NCBI GenBank assembly: GCA_948470475.1
Contig: OX419342.1
Span: 23,866,077 to 23,930,076, forward strand
Length of the DNA: 64,000 nt
Direction of reading: 5' to 3'
Origin: Galaxea fascicularis
Taxonomy: Eukaryota; Cnidaria; Anthozoa; Scleractinia; Euphylliidae
The notes under the pieces were generated by a model. It was not told where the DNA came from. It searched no databases and was given only the letters and a program-made list of their open reading frames with translations. Each line of letters starts with the position of its first letter. Within the stretch, counting starts at the first letter, position 1. Positions 1 to 10,977 of this stretch are shown here, piece by piece. The translations under genes and the position numbers were made by a program.

Positions 1-466
1 TTTTTACTGTGCTTTAAAGTTCGAACATTCATCAATGTTTAGTGAGGTCGGCGCCACGGAATCAAATCAAGGAAATATCCGAAAATACGGAGAGAAGGTA
101 AGCAGCTCTAGACCTTGTTTTAGAAAGAATTTAAGAGGACTAGGAACCGTTACGGCCGTTATTAAAAAAAGAGAGTTGGCGGCCTGATAACTTGCTTTCG
201 AGCAATCAAATCTACAGTAAAAAAAATCATTTGATACCTGTATTTTGATTTAGAGGCTGGCATGTGTGGAACCAGCTACTGGAGATCTGAAATTTTTACT
301 TCTTCAATTTTCCCCATACATTTTTTCTGTACGAGTCGGGGGCCATTTTGAAACTTCTGGCGCTCTACGTCACTCTACGGATTCGTCCTTTTGCCTTAGA
401 TTTCTGGTAATGCATTGATACCATGCCGTTAAAACTATAAGTGTACAGCCAAAACTTTAGAAAACC
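1..466. other. Left-edge intergenic stretch, no supported gene
   Basis: No long reading frame or recognisable protein lies here. A short open stretch at about 37-96 (+) starts with ATG and ends at a good donor (gtaagc at 97), so it could be a first coding exon, but no partner exon is visible. I do not call it a gene. Confidence 0.4.
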
Positions 467-472
467 TTTATT
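467..472 (-). terminator. Candidate polyadenylation signal of the ENPP gene
   Basis: The forward strand reads TTTATT, which is AATAAA on the minus strand, about 300 bases past the stop codon at 770-772. That is a normal distance for a 3' UTR. It is a hexamer match only, with no transcript support. Confidence 0.4.
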
Positions 473-769
473 CATCACTGCATTTCTAGAATAAATGTTC
501 AACAACAAAGTGAAGATATTTACATCAACCAAAAGTACGTGGAAAAAAATACTTGCGCGCGATTTCAGCTTGACCAGAGTTTAAAGGTATGCCAACTAAA
601 TCTAAGAATTGTGTTTTCTTCCGTACAAGTTATGTTTAAGTTTCACTTAAAATCGAGCTGAACAACAAGAAAGGACAAAACAGAATAATAATTCCGGCAT
701 TAGCGGGTCAACCGCAAGTGTACTTTAGTTGTTTTGTCAGTACAAACTGTTCAGTTCTGTCATTTTGTT

Positions 770-2218
770 TCAGAGCAAAAATAACGTTCTCAACAGCATA
801 AACACGATGGGAGCACGTGACACCCACGCAGAGGCGCTTCCTTTGACGGTGGCTTTGCTCGTGGGTGGCGCGTATTCTTTAAGCATCATCTTAACGTTAT
901 CCAGAGAGCCGTTATTTGGGCGTGGGTTTATACTCAACAGCTTGCACATCAGCGGGTACAAATCCACAGTATTGAAGGGGTGTATCTCAAAGCCTTTTCG
1001 AAAGGCAGGCCCATGCGCAAAGAACACAGAATAGCTCTGGGACTTGACTGGTGGCCATCCGTGATCTCCTACAGTCCAGTTTCCCGGACGGGCTCCGACA
1101 CGTGACCTTCTCACCACCCATCCTACTTCCGGGTCGATGAAAATTGGCGGGACCCTGCGATTATGTTTCCAGTGGTATTCCTCGGGGATGTTGTCCTTCT
1201 TGTATACTGTCATGTGCGGGTGCATAGTGCTGGTAAGGTTTTGGTAGATCTGGTCTACTTTGTCCTCCTTCACCCAAACGTGCCCTACAGCCCCTCCCTC
1301 AACAAGCTGGAAGTCATCAAGATTGATAAAATCTTCAAGAAAAATTTGTCGTGAAGACGAAGTATTGGTCATGCTATGATCACTTACGAAAATCAAATTC
1401 ACATTTTCAAAGAGGTTTGCTTTCTTGAGGCTGTTTATCAAGTACCCAACTGCGTCACGGTCGACTGATTCCATAGCTTCTTTATATTTTTCTTCAAAAA
1501 TCCCATAACCATGACCAGTGGTGTCGGGGTTCTCAAAATACAGGGCCAAAAATTTGGGAGGGTGTTCGGACTTGAGCCAGTTCATAATCTTATCGATCCT
1601 CATTCTCGCTGGCTTGCTGTGATTCACCATACAATGGATATATGGGGGCCATCCCTGACGGGTTGTGTTGCGCATCTTAGGCAAATCCTTTGGGTCCACG
1701 GTCGTGCAGTTAACATGGCAAATGGGTTTTTCGTAGAACACTGGTTTTTCAGTGTATCCACCGAAGCCAGGCCAGAAATACACTCCACTTCTCCCACCAC
1801 TCTTCTGCAGCGTTAACCAAATTGGCTCGGATGTGTTGTAGAATTTCGGATCATAATTAGAACAGTCGTAGTCGAGGACAAACGTTTCTTGGTAAACAGG
1901 ATCCCAGAAGTTATTGGACACAATCCCGTGACTTTCGGGATAAAGTCCCGTCAGGAAACTATGTTGATTTGGCCAAGTCTTGCCTGGAACCACAGTCTTG
2001 ATGTACTTCGCTTTAACTCCGTTTTGAGCAATAGAGTCTAGGTTTGGCATGCTTGCATATCCGCTGTCGAGAAACTGCCATCGCATGCCATCCATAGAAA
2101 CGATTATGACCGTTTCACCGTTTTGTCCGTGATCACCGTGTGCAGACTGAGCGAGACTGAGGAGGAAAATGACAAACACGGAGATCACACCACTGTCAAT
2201 ACGCTTTTGAACCGCCAT
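770..2218 (-). CDS. Ectonucleotide pyrophosphatase/phosphodiesterase (ENPP family), intronless
   Basis: This 482 aa protein belongs to the alkaline-phosphatase superfamily and should hydrolyse phosphodiester or pyrophosphate bonds of extracellular nucleotides or phospholipids, using two zinc ions. A signal peptide covers about residues 1-28. Visible catalytic features are the metal Asp43 in SMDG, nucleophile Thr81 in the KTWPN segment followed by GLYPESHG, Asp232 and His236 in DTTGHGYG, Asp280-His281 in VSDHSM and His386 in VGDHGW. The usual SDHGM motif has Ser instead of Gly here. The C-terminus ends in a hydrophobic stretch (about 468-482) after a Ser/Ala/Gly-rich spacer, which looks like a GPI-anchor signal but could be a membrane segment. 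There are no SMB or nuclease-like domains, so it resembles the short ENPP4/5/6 group rather than ENPP1-3. It has no introns, which suggests a retrocopy or an intron-poor lineage. Paralog identity is uncertain. Confidence 0.9.
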   Translation of the reverse strand: MAVQKRIDSGVISVFVIFLLSLAQSAHGDHGQNGETVIIVSMDGMRWQFLDSGYASMPNLDSIAQNGVKAKYIKTVVPGKTWPNQHSFLTGLYPESHGIVSNNFWDPVYQETFVLDYDCSNYDPKFYNTSEPIWLTLQKSGGRSGVYFWPGFGGYTEKPVFYEKPICHVNCTTVDPKDLPKMRNTTRQGWPPYIHCMVNHSKPARMRIDKIMNWLKSEHPPKFLALYFENPDTTGHGYGIFEEKYKEAMESVDRDAVGYLINSLKKANLFENVNLIFVSDHSMTNTSSSRQIFLEDFINLDDFQLVEGGAVGHVWVKEDKVDQIYQNLTSTMHPHMTVYKKDNIPEEYHWKHNRRVPPIFIDPEVGWVVRRSRVGARPGNWTVGDHGWPPVKSQSYSVFFAHGPAFRKGFEIHPFNTVDLYPLMCKLLSINPRPNNGSLDNVKMMLKEYAPPTSKATVKGSASAWVSRAPIVFMLLRTLFLL

Positions 2219-3234
2219 TGCTAGCCGAGAAGACCGTCAAAGTTTTAGCAAGGAAGACAGATATGCTACGTGATCTCCGATCTACATGAAGCAAAATGCT
2301 CGCAAAAGCTTGGCCACATGACTCTTTAAATATGAATAGGCTTTTCAATTTTTTGTTGCAAAGGCATAAAAGCAAATTTCACTGGCTGCTGGTACAATTT
2401 TTATGGTAATTTTAATTTGACAATAAAAAAAATAAGCACGGTTTACGTTGTTCTACTACATCATTTGACAATAGTTAGTTAACTCCTTCTCATGGTAATT
2501 AGTGCTGTCATATTCAGTATTTGTCATGCGTGTGTGAGCGACTGACATCTCCTCTTAAGTTCATCATTTGTTTCCCATCCCCAGTTGTGGCGTTTTTCTG
2601 TTTTTGCACATCCTCGTATATTACTAAACGGACACTTTTAGACCATGCTTGTGCGTCATTTGCTTGAGTGGAACATTGCACGCACAACTGTGGGGCTGCA
2701 CCAAGCTTGTATGCTTTTGTTTGTATTGTAAGCCAGTATGCAGGTATGTAATTAAACATATATCCTGTATTGAGAAATATTAGCCCTCTTTCGGCGCTCC
2801 GGAATTTCGTGGTTGAAATTTTCGAGTCTTGCTTTTCGGCCAGCGTGTTATTCAATTCTTTCAGGAAAACTTTCTGATCGCAAGGGTAAAGCATGAACAA
2901 CCCTATTAGTTTCTATCAATTCCAGTGCAATTTTCTTAGTTTGCTTTAGCAGTTTTCCGAGTGTAAGCGATCAAGGTGGCGATGTCATCATTCCATATAA
3001 GCTTTTTTGGTTTTGTCAGAACAAACGGCTGGTTTCAATGGAAATCGGCAGTTATGCAGAATTTATTGGGAGGGGGGGGGGTAAATTTTAAACAATTTAA
3101 AAGAATTTGGCAGTAACAACGGTTCACTTCAACTTTCAAGCATCCCTGGTGACCCTCCTGAGCCATTGGAGTCTGGACCCGAGATTTCTATTGCGCAATA
3201 TGTGAGCCCACGTTGTTTTCTCAAACACGAAGTT
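2219..3234. other. Intergenic space between two divergent genes
   Basis: ENPP (-) and NOP53 (+) are transcribed away from each other, so this 1 kb should hold both promoters. I see no clear TATA box. A 128-codon open frame at 2514-2900 (-) matches nothing I recognise. A G tract lies at about 3071-3081. Confidence 0.5.
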
Positions 3235-3246
3235 CAAGATGGCGGC
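3235..3246 (+). promoter_or_regulatory. YY1-like element overlapping the NOP53 start codon
   Basis: The sequence CAAGATGGCGGC spans the start codon at 3239-3241. It matches the well-known YY1 consensus AAGATGGCGGC, which often overlaps the start of housekeeping and translation-related genes in animals. It also gives the ATG a purine at -3 and a G at +4. Binding is inferred from sequence only. Confidence 0.5.
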
Positions 3247-6200
3247 GACAACGAAGCGAAAGAAAGTTAGTAAAAACAAAAAGCAGAGCTGGCGAAAGCA
3301 CACAGATATCAAAGATGTAGAGGAACATCTCGAAGAGGCTAGGCGGGAAGAAAGAACAGGGTGAGTTCAATTGTATTTCCCCTTTACACCTAGTGATTAG
3401 TGTCTTAATGATTTAATACATGTGGCAGTTAGCTTACTCCATGTGGTGATAGGCTTGGGGTTAAGTTTGATTTACTATTTCTAACACCTTGAAAATTGCT
3501 TTAAGTAGCAAGAATTCGGAAGAATTGGTGGCAGTTTGCAATTTTAAGCGCTATCGTGCACAGAGAAAGTTGTGACAAAAAAAGTGTTGGAGATTGGGTT
3601 TGATTTTAAGAGTGGTAAATGGCGGAACTAGCAAATAAATATTGAATGTGAAATAAAATCAAGTGAAAGATGATCCTCGCAGTTGTGAACGTAATTTATG
3701 CAATTGTGTAAAGAAGCCTGAAAAAAAAAATCAGCACTTCAACAGGGTTTGAACCCATGACCTCGCAATATTGGTGCGATGCTCTCACCAACTTAGCTAT
3801 GAAGCTACTGTCATTGGGAGCAGGTCAGTTGTGGGTTCATGTTGAAAGAGACAAGAGTGAATGATGTAGATGAAATATATCATGTATGAACTGTGGAAAT
3901 GAAATCAAGTGAAGGATGATCCTCGCAGTTGTGAATGCAATTTTATGCAATTGTGTAAAGAAGCCTGAACCCACAATTGACCTGCTGCCAATGTCAGTGA
4001 CTTTATAGCTCAGTTGGTTGGAGCATCGCACCAGTATTGCAAGGCCACAGGTTCAAACCCTGTTGAAGTCCTGGCTTCTTTATGCAATTCCATGAATTGC
4101 GTTCACAATTGCAAAGGATCATCCCTCACTTGAAGTAAATGAATGATACTTTTTGACTTAAATCTTGAAAACTTATCAAATTTGGTGCCCACGACCATTA
4201 TTTAAAATTCAATTTTTAAATCTGTTTTTCATGTAACCTCTTTAATTTTTGTTCTGCCAAATTACTGTAAATGTACAGGTGAAATTTGAACTTTGTAAAA
4301 AAATTCCAGGAAAATCTATCATACCTGTGCTCAAAGAATAGAAGTTGTTAGCCGAAAATCTTTACACTCTTGAAATCCAGGGTCCCCAGCATTATAGGTT
4401 TTGTTGTAAAAACTAATCGCTCAACAGTGTTCCAGATAAGCGGCGGGTCTCGGGTCAAAAACCCGAGAAATCTGGCTCCCTGACCCGACACACAGAGTTG
4501 TTAAGTAAGAAAATTAGGGAAGACCCGTGTCTTATGACCCCTTAAAAATTTTCCGTGACTCCCTAACTCTGAAAGTTAACTGGAACAATGGCTCAAAGGC
4601 CAAAATAAGTCACCAGGGGCCACTGGGCTCTGTTAGAGTACTGTAGCCCTGTCTGTGCACTCCAGTGTTAGTGTATTGTACCTTTGAATTCGTAAGTTGG
4701 GCATTTTTATTCAGGAAAGGGAATGAACTGGTCTAACTTCCCAGTTGTTAAACTAAATTCTTACAACTAGTTTCAAGAATAATACTGGTATGGCTAAAAG
4801 GTTATTGAATGTTTCAAATGGGTTTTGAACTTTGCTCACAGTGGTCCCGTCTCAGAAAAGCCTGATGAAGGACTATTTTTTGTTGACAAGGAAAGTGAGG
4901 AAATCACAGCTACTGGTATGTGAATAATGAAAAAGATATGTAACTAAGTATAAAATTTTGTTAACAAATCGAATGTGGTTTAGCGTTGTCTGTACTCTTG
5001 TCAACAACGATACAGTCGAACCTCGATTATCCGGACTATTCGATTACCCGGACTTTTTTCTCTGGTCCCAATTTTTTCATGAATATTAATTAGTTGTGAT
5101 CTTAAAAACTCAAAGTCGCAAAAAGCCCAATAATCCTTTCAAAAGACTTTTGAAACAGCGTATTATCCTGTGCGCTTTTCAAAATTCGCGAGTGCAATGA
5201 GAGAAAGAAATATTCTAATGCGTTCAGCTGATATATACATACAGGCTGTGTAGATTTCACAATTAAAATGTTTTCTTTGCTCGCAAACCTTTTTTTACAT
5301 GTATATCTCATTAATATTCATATTTTCGATTATCCGGACTCTTGATTATCCGGACTATTTACTGAGGTCCCGACGAGTCTGGATAATAGAGGTTCGACTG
5401 TATTCATCATCACATAACTATTATGCTAATGAAAAACTTACCAAGTTAAATTGGGAACAATGAAAACATTACAAACACCTTGATTTCTATATTAGTACAG
5501 GCCTTAATTTAAATCTTTGCACCTTAGACACAGACAAATACAGAGGAAGATCAAATAAAAGGAAACTTCTCAAAGTGGATCAGCTTATTCTGCCAGAAAG
5601 CAAGATCAAACCACTTGGAAGCAAGAAAAGAAAGATTAATGGAAAGAACAGAAAACATGACAGTCTTATTGACTCATCTGATTCTGATGTTGAAATGGAG
5701 AAAAGAACACCTGTGGCTCTCAAGGAAAATAGGAATAAACAACAAACAGAACAACCGTTTGATTTATGGGAAACAGAAGGTATTGTTATGTAATTTGCCT
5801 GTTGATAGTTTACACAATGAATAATTTCTCTTTGCAATATCACTACATTGACAAGCAGATAGGTGATGAGAATAAAGAAAAAAATCAACTAGAGGATATT
5901 GTTTGATTTAACACCAAATTCTCAGAACTAACATCGTAAGCAATGTATAGTAGACAGTTAGGAGAATTGATATTGAAATAGTGGGAGTGAAAGAGTTAAG
6001 TAAATGTGATTTCTTTTTGAGAACAGTAGTATTAAAATATCTTTAATTTACAAGTTGCACTTGTTTAATTGAAGAATATTAGGGCAAACATCTGCATGCA
6101 AGATACACTTATCTGTCTAAAATTATTTGTTTTCATATACTAGAGTCATGATGAAAAACATTTTCACCTCAGTGATGATTTATTTGTATGTGCAATATTT

Positions 6201-9200
6201 ACAGTGGAACCCTGCCATACAACCACCTCGTTATTATGACCACTTTTTTGTGGCCCGAACTGCATAAGCCCACTTATTTTCTTAATTTGAAAGCCCCGTT
6301 AATCCAACCACCCCATTAATACGACCAAATTTTCATGGCCCAACGATGGTCGTATTAACAGGGTTCCACTGTATATTGTTTTGTGGGTTCTTTTTAGACT
6401 TAGATACTAGAGATGAACATTTTCTCGCAACTACAAGAAGAAAGAAAGTTAAGGTGAGACGCCTAATGAAGGAGGAAACTACAGCCTAATCGCCTCTCCC
6501 ACCCCCCCCCCCTCCCCCTAAAAAGATGGTGGTAATGTGTTTGTACATGAAGTCAACAATGCCTTGTTTGTCTTTTCTCTTTCTATGTCGACCTTTTATT
6601 TTTCTAATCTTCGTTCCTCTACTCTGGATGAAAATGAGTAAAACAAAGTTCTGGGTAAATTGTGAAAAAAATAACCAGACAAGTGTAGAAGGTACAGTGT
6701 AGTCAACATTTTGATGTCACCAATAATTTCATTATGAAAAGAAAATGCTATGATATTGGGATTTTATTTGAATATAGAAACTCATATTAAACTCCATTTC
6801 AATATTATTTGTTTTTGTTTTGTTAACAAATAATTGATAACAATGAAACCTCAGCTCACTCCAAACCCAAATAATCTGCTGTTGTTGGTAAAAGCTGACA
6901 ACATACTGTAGGCAAGTTGGAATGGGATCTTTTCTGAACAAAGAAAGAAAAAATGGTTGTAGCCAGAGAACTATAAAAATGTTGGAAGTAATCATCACTG
7001 GATCTGGAGTGGATGTACATGTTACAGGTTAAATTTGATCTCAGGTCATTTTTGATTTAACGTAGGTCAAAATGAAATACCTTTGTCTCCTAACCCTAAT
7101 TATTCATGAAAAGACAAAGGTACTTCATTTTGACCTAGGTTAAATCAAAAATGACCTGAGATCAAATTTAACCTCTAACATACATGGATCTTGTGCACAA
7201 TCCCTCAATATATGCTTTTACTGATGATTGCTGTTTGTTGGTGACATGGTTCATATTTTCATATATGTTTCCTGGTTTTAGAAACCAAAATCCATCAACA
7301 GGAAAACATCAGAATTGGAAGCTGTTGAAGTATGCTCTCCTGGGGCATCCTATAATCCAACTTATGAAGATCATCAGGTAAGAAATGTTGCTTGCCTGTG
7401 AAATTCTTTGCCACAGGATAGCCATGTTGAAGCACCTGGTTTAACCGTGTCATCTCAAATAATCATTATCACGACTAAACTCATGCAAACTATTGTGCTC
7501 CACCAAATTCTCATCGGAAAATGGCCACTGATGGGACGCATCTTTGATGCAGTCTTTGAATTGTTAATGAACTATACTTATGGCGATGTGAGTTCCCTAC
7601 AAATATTAATTCCTTGTCTAGGTAAGCTGAAAGCCACATATAGGGAACTATGTCCCTGCTGTAGTGACCATTGTGCCTGAGATCTACAGCCAAATAAAAT
7701 GTGAGTCTAAGTATTAATACCCATGGACAGCAGTGTTTCAGCTTTGTTAGTCCTCATCAGCTTGGCATAGCTAACACATGGTCACAGGTTCTCACATGAA
7801 TAAAGCAAGCAATGAAAATGTGAATTGTAGTACTGTCATTGCATTGAAGTGACGGTTTTTTGTGGTGCTGAAATAACTTAATTGTTGCTGTTAGTCTTTG
7901 CTTCAAAGTGCGCATAATGTGGAGCTCATGAAGGTTAAGGAAATTGAGAAATTAAACAGACAAGTCAAGTTGTTGACTCCTGAGGAGGCTGCCAATTTGG
8001 TGAGCAATAAATAATATTATAAACACTGTATTTCCCTAAAGAAGCCTAAGTTATGCTTTTTTCTTTAAATTTCCGGGAGAAGGGAGGCATGGGCGTAGCC
8101 AGGATTTTTCAAATTGGGGGAGGGAAGGTCACACTGTGTCAAACACAGGGTACTCACCAGATTGTCACCTGAATATTGTAGGTTGTTTGCTTAAAAAAGG
8201 CTTACAAAGAGGGGGGGGGAGGGCACGGGCACCCCAGGATCTCCCCTAGCTATACCCCTGGGAGGCTGCTCAACTAAACTGTAACTTTTTTGCAGCTAAA
8301 TCTTCATTTTTTTTTTCTAGTGGTGTGGTGAAATACGGGATATGGGATATGGGATACGGGATACGGGGTTAGTCAGGGGTTTCAATAAGATTTGAAATAA
8401 CCGTCTGAGCTTGCTAAAGTAAGCGGCGACCTGATTAATTTTTTTTAATCATTTTAGTGAAATCTAGACAAAGTAGGCGGCGGTTAGAAGTAAATTCGGA
8501 CAAACTAGGCGGCGATTTTCGTCGGTTGCCGGCTTCTAATAAAACCCCTGGTTAGTTGTCCAAGATATTGCTGGTGGAAAAGCTGAAGTTTAATACAGTA
8601 TGTGAGAGTGGACGCGATAATGTGCTTTCCATGGGCGTTTCAAAGTTCAAAAGGTTTTAACTGTGAATCCCTTATTACTAAAGTGTGGAGCAAATGGACA
8701 CGAACAGATTAAATCAGAATAAAAAAAATTGTATGTTCAACTGAGAGACGTGTTGTCACTGAAATGTTCTGTGTTATGTTTAGCCAACGTGGACAGAAGA
8801 GATGAGTCAGGGACTGTTTGCTGAAGATGACAAAGATGAAGATGAGGATGAGGATGAGAATGAAGGAATTGCCGCTGGGCCAGTGAGAGCTGCTGACAGG
8901 AAAACTAAACAGCAGAGAAGGAAAGAGAAAGAACAAGAGCAAGAGGTTGATGAGAAATGATTTGCTTTGGACTGATTTTTTACCAGTGGGGATCAGAATA
9001 GTTCTTTTTAAGATCGCATTACGCATTTACGCATTACGCATTACGCTTGCTGGTCATAATGAATGGAAGGTTGATAAAACAAGTTAAAGTGAAATGGTTT
9101 TCGTATTTAAACGTTTCCTCGGGTCATCAGTGTATGGATGCTTAATCATGAAAATAATATTGTTATGTTGATGCTTAGCTCAAAGGACTTTTGTCTTTGT

Positions 9201-10944
9201 TTTGACAGCTAAAGAGGCTTGTGGAAGAAAGGAAAGAAAAGTTAAGACAAAATGAGATATTCAGGTTTGTTTTGTTTTGTTTACTATACATCTAGTTGTC
9301 ATAACATTAATTTTTGCTAAACAGAGGGGAACATAAGGGTTTGTGGTGATGAGGTTTTCCCTTATTTTCGGTGTGTTTTTCTGGAAATTTCTATTTTAAA
9401 TGAGGCTAAACGCGCCAAAAATGAAACGGTTTCGCCAATGTGATGTTGGTGGGGTGGGATGCTCTTGGGGAGCTTGCAGGGTCATTGTCATGAGCTTTCT
9501 CTCAGTTTGATTGCTTCGCTTCCCTTTCTCCCTCTCTTCCACATTTTGGCTAAGTATTCATTCCACACACCGGTTGGTCGGTCGGTCTTGTGTGAACAGG
9601 TGCCTGGAGATGGGTCGTGGCTCGGTTGCCATGGTGACCTCCTTGTCGCCGAGCAGGTTGCTACCCTCCTCTGTTGCTACCTTTACGGCACCAACTGCGT
9701 ACCCTCCATTACTTACTTACTTACTCCATTACCCTCCCTTCCATTGACTAAGTATTTTAACCTGTGATATTGCGGTTATTTCAAAGTTTAGCTCGCGGTA
9801 ATCGGTGAAAAAAATGTTTGCGGGTCTATAATTTTGCTCGGATCCTTTCGCATCCGGTGGTTTTGTTGACCTGGTTAAGTTAATACAGAATCTAAATACT
9901 TAAATATTAGTACGAATTGATGTTTTTTCCTCTTTTTTAACAGATTAAAAACATTGAAAAAAGAAATAAATATGGCTGAGGAGGAAGCTGATGTTAGAAA
10001 GAGACAAAAGGAAGAAATCCTAAAGGCCGCGGCAAAGAGACCCAAAAGACTGAGCAAATACAAGTATCCTTTTATATTATTCCCATTTGATGATGGAGAA
10101 AGGACTGATTTTATTCATTTTCCATTGCTGGGGAAGGCATCGTGCGATTTTCGTCGTCATTTTATCATTCAATTTACCGGTCACTCTCTTGACGTGGGAC
10201 GAAATGGCCGTTTGGGCGAAATGACCGGCTTTTCGACTTTGGTCAACCGTTTAAATCTTCAAGCTGTACATTTGAACGGATGTGGAAAGCGTTTTTGCTA
10301 CCCTGACCGTTAACTATTCGTTTCGTTTGAAAGCTTTTGTACTCGTTTACGTTGTCTCAGGCACAAGTCTATGCCTTTCCCCAGGGGGGTTGGGGGGGTG
10401 GTGGTGCGGGATACAAACAATGGAATTCAACTTAATGCTGATGCGGTCCGCGCTGAACTTTAGCGGGTTTCATTCATGCATTGAAAGCGCCCTCATTAAC
10501 ATCAGTGAAGTGAAATGGTACTAAAAAAAGCGTCGACCAGAGAACAATTTGCGATTGCCACATGTTGATAAATCGGTTGATCAATTGACTCCCAAGATCT
10601 GATTATTGATTCTCATTTCTAGCTGCTATACAGTTCCTTCTGTATTAGTTAAGAGAATTTGGGGTTATATTAAGATAACACCCTCTGGCTGATCACATGT
10701 CTGCTGGACATTATATTGATATTATAAGGAGAGGTTACATGTACATGCTGATCACTTAACATGAACTGAAGATACGAAGCACAAAATATTGAACTTAAAC
10801 TAAGTGGAGAGATCACAGGTAGTCTTCGCACCCTTAAGGTGAGTGTACTAACCGCCGACCGGTTGGCTTAGTTGGTTGAGTGCCGGACTACCGTGCGGGA
10901 GGTCGTGGGTTCAATCCCCGGCCGGACCAACACTCAGGGTCTTT

Positions 10945-10977
<33 letters not shown>

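Noticed and set aside
37..97. Possible first coding exon at the left edge, ATG followed by a gtaagc donor
   Set aside because: Only 20 codons, no downstream partner exon found and no recognisable peptide.
2514..2900. 128-codon open frame on the minus strand upstream of ENPP
   Set aside because: No domain, odd composition and it lies in the divergent promoter region; likely chance.
4006..4075. tRNA gene candidate
   Set aside because: A and B boxes are present but the stems do not pair well and the sequence is a SINE head repeated at 59690.
5820..9400. Possible box C/D snoRNAs in NOP53 introns (GTGATGA at 5862, 6171 and 9341)
   Set aside because: No CTGA D box with flanking stem at a suitable distance.
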